Assembly (NCBI GenBank): GCA_015501055.1
Contig: JADNYV010000654.1
Coordinates: forward strand, 1 to 18,662
Source of the DNA: Mucidula mucida
Taxonomy: Eukaryota > Basidiomycota > Agaricomycetes > Agaricales > Physalacriaceae
Reading direction: 5' to 3'
DNA length: 18,662 bases
Each line of letters begins with the position of its first letter. Positions within the stretch are counted from its first letter, which is position 1. Shown here piece by piece: positions 18,421-18,662 of this stretch. Position numbers and translations under genes: made by a program. The notes beneath the pieces were generated by a model that saw only the letters and a program-made list of their open reading frames with translations, searched no databases and was not told the DNA's origin.

Positions 18421-18662
18421 TCAGCTACTTGAGCTGCGACTCTTCGATCTGCGTGACGTTTGCTGGGTGTCCTCGCGAGCGCCGCGAGTGCTCGAAGAGT
18501 CAGAGCTGTCGGAATCAGAGCTCGAATCGGAACCAGAGTCGGAACTAGACGAGGTCGAGGACGACCGTGCTCTAAAAGTAATAATGAGATAAATTCAGAG
18601 TAAATTGCAATAAATGCGTACCTCTTTCCCGTTCCTTTATCTTCTGCTTCTCCTTTTCCCGC
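18421..18662 (-). CDS. Ser/Asp/Arg-rich C-terminus of a gene cut by the right edge
   Basis: Exons 18622-18662 (incomplete at its 5' end) and 18421-18571 join across an intron of 50 bp. The visible product reads AGKGEAEDKGTGKR, then a low-complexity tail of alternating Ser, Asp and Gly (SSSDSGSDSSSDSDSSDSSS), then an Arg/Ser ending (SRRSKSRSSSS) before the stop at 18421-18423. Such tails occur in splicing-related proteins, some cyclophilins and ribosome-biogenesis factors; nothing visible decides among them. Confidence 0.65.

Overview
The window is nuclear DNA from a filamentous basidiomycete, most likely an Agaricomycete. Nearly every gene is cut by many introns of about 45-60 bp with GT...AG ends and CTNAC/CTGAC-like branch points. 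Gene types also point there: multi-exon seven-helix membrane proteins of the kind expanded in mushrooms, a fungal group-I-like P450, a fungal 2-oxoglutarate oxygenase and a borealin-type protein. There are no operons, rRNA genes, CRISPR arrays or intact transposons. Exon joins were worked out by hand from splice sites, reading phase and recalled family conservation; no alignment or transcript data were available.

Layout, left to right. (1) 1-609, minus: 5' part of an Arc1/AIMP1-like GST-fold protein that runs off the left edge. (2) 610-1708: no gene recognised; it holds a short TTAGGG telomere-type repeat. (3) 1709-3650, minus: complete 9-exon cytochrome P450 (511 aa), divergent from (4) 3975-4722, plus: 7-exon HIT (histidine triad) protein (142 aa). 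(5) 5198-6532 and about 7006-8985, plus: two seven-helix membrane protein genes in a row. The first can be spliced to 312 aa only by using an 11-nt exon; the second seems frame-broken. (6) 9075-10455, minus: 8-exon 2OG-Fe(II) oxygenase (347 aa), whose start lies only 111 bp from (7) 10567-11892, plus: histone-fold protein of the Dpb3/POLE4/CHRAC1 type (372 aa). (8) 12056-12630, minus: Hsp20 small heat-shock protein with a TATA box and a candidate heat-shock element, divergent from (9) 12866-13782, plus: acidic protein with a degenerate EF-hand-like C-terminus. (10) 13986-15414, minus: borealin-type protein (425 aa). (11) 15610-16809, minus: Sec14-like CRAL-TRIO lipid-transfer protein (292 aa) with two consecutive micro-exons of 10 and 9 nt. 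(12) 17192-18250, minus: a nucleotidyltransferase-like gene with three apparent frameshifts, probably a pseudogene. (13) 18421-18662, minus: Ser/Asp/Arg-rich C-terminus of a gene that continues past the right edge.

The genes do not form one pathway. Housekeeping functions (tRNA aminoacylation cofactor, chromatin/replication histone fold, chromosomal passenger complex, lipid transfer, chaperone) are mixed with accessory ones (P450, oxygenase, membrane receptors-like proteins). The lesions fall in two or three genes while at least eight multi-exon neighbours read cleanly, which favours real gene decay over general sequencing error. I found no convincing new multi-gene system; the most interesting signals are gene-structure ones.
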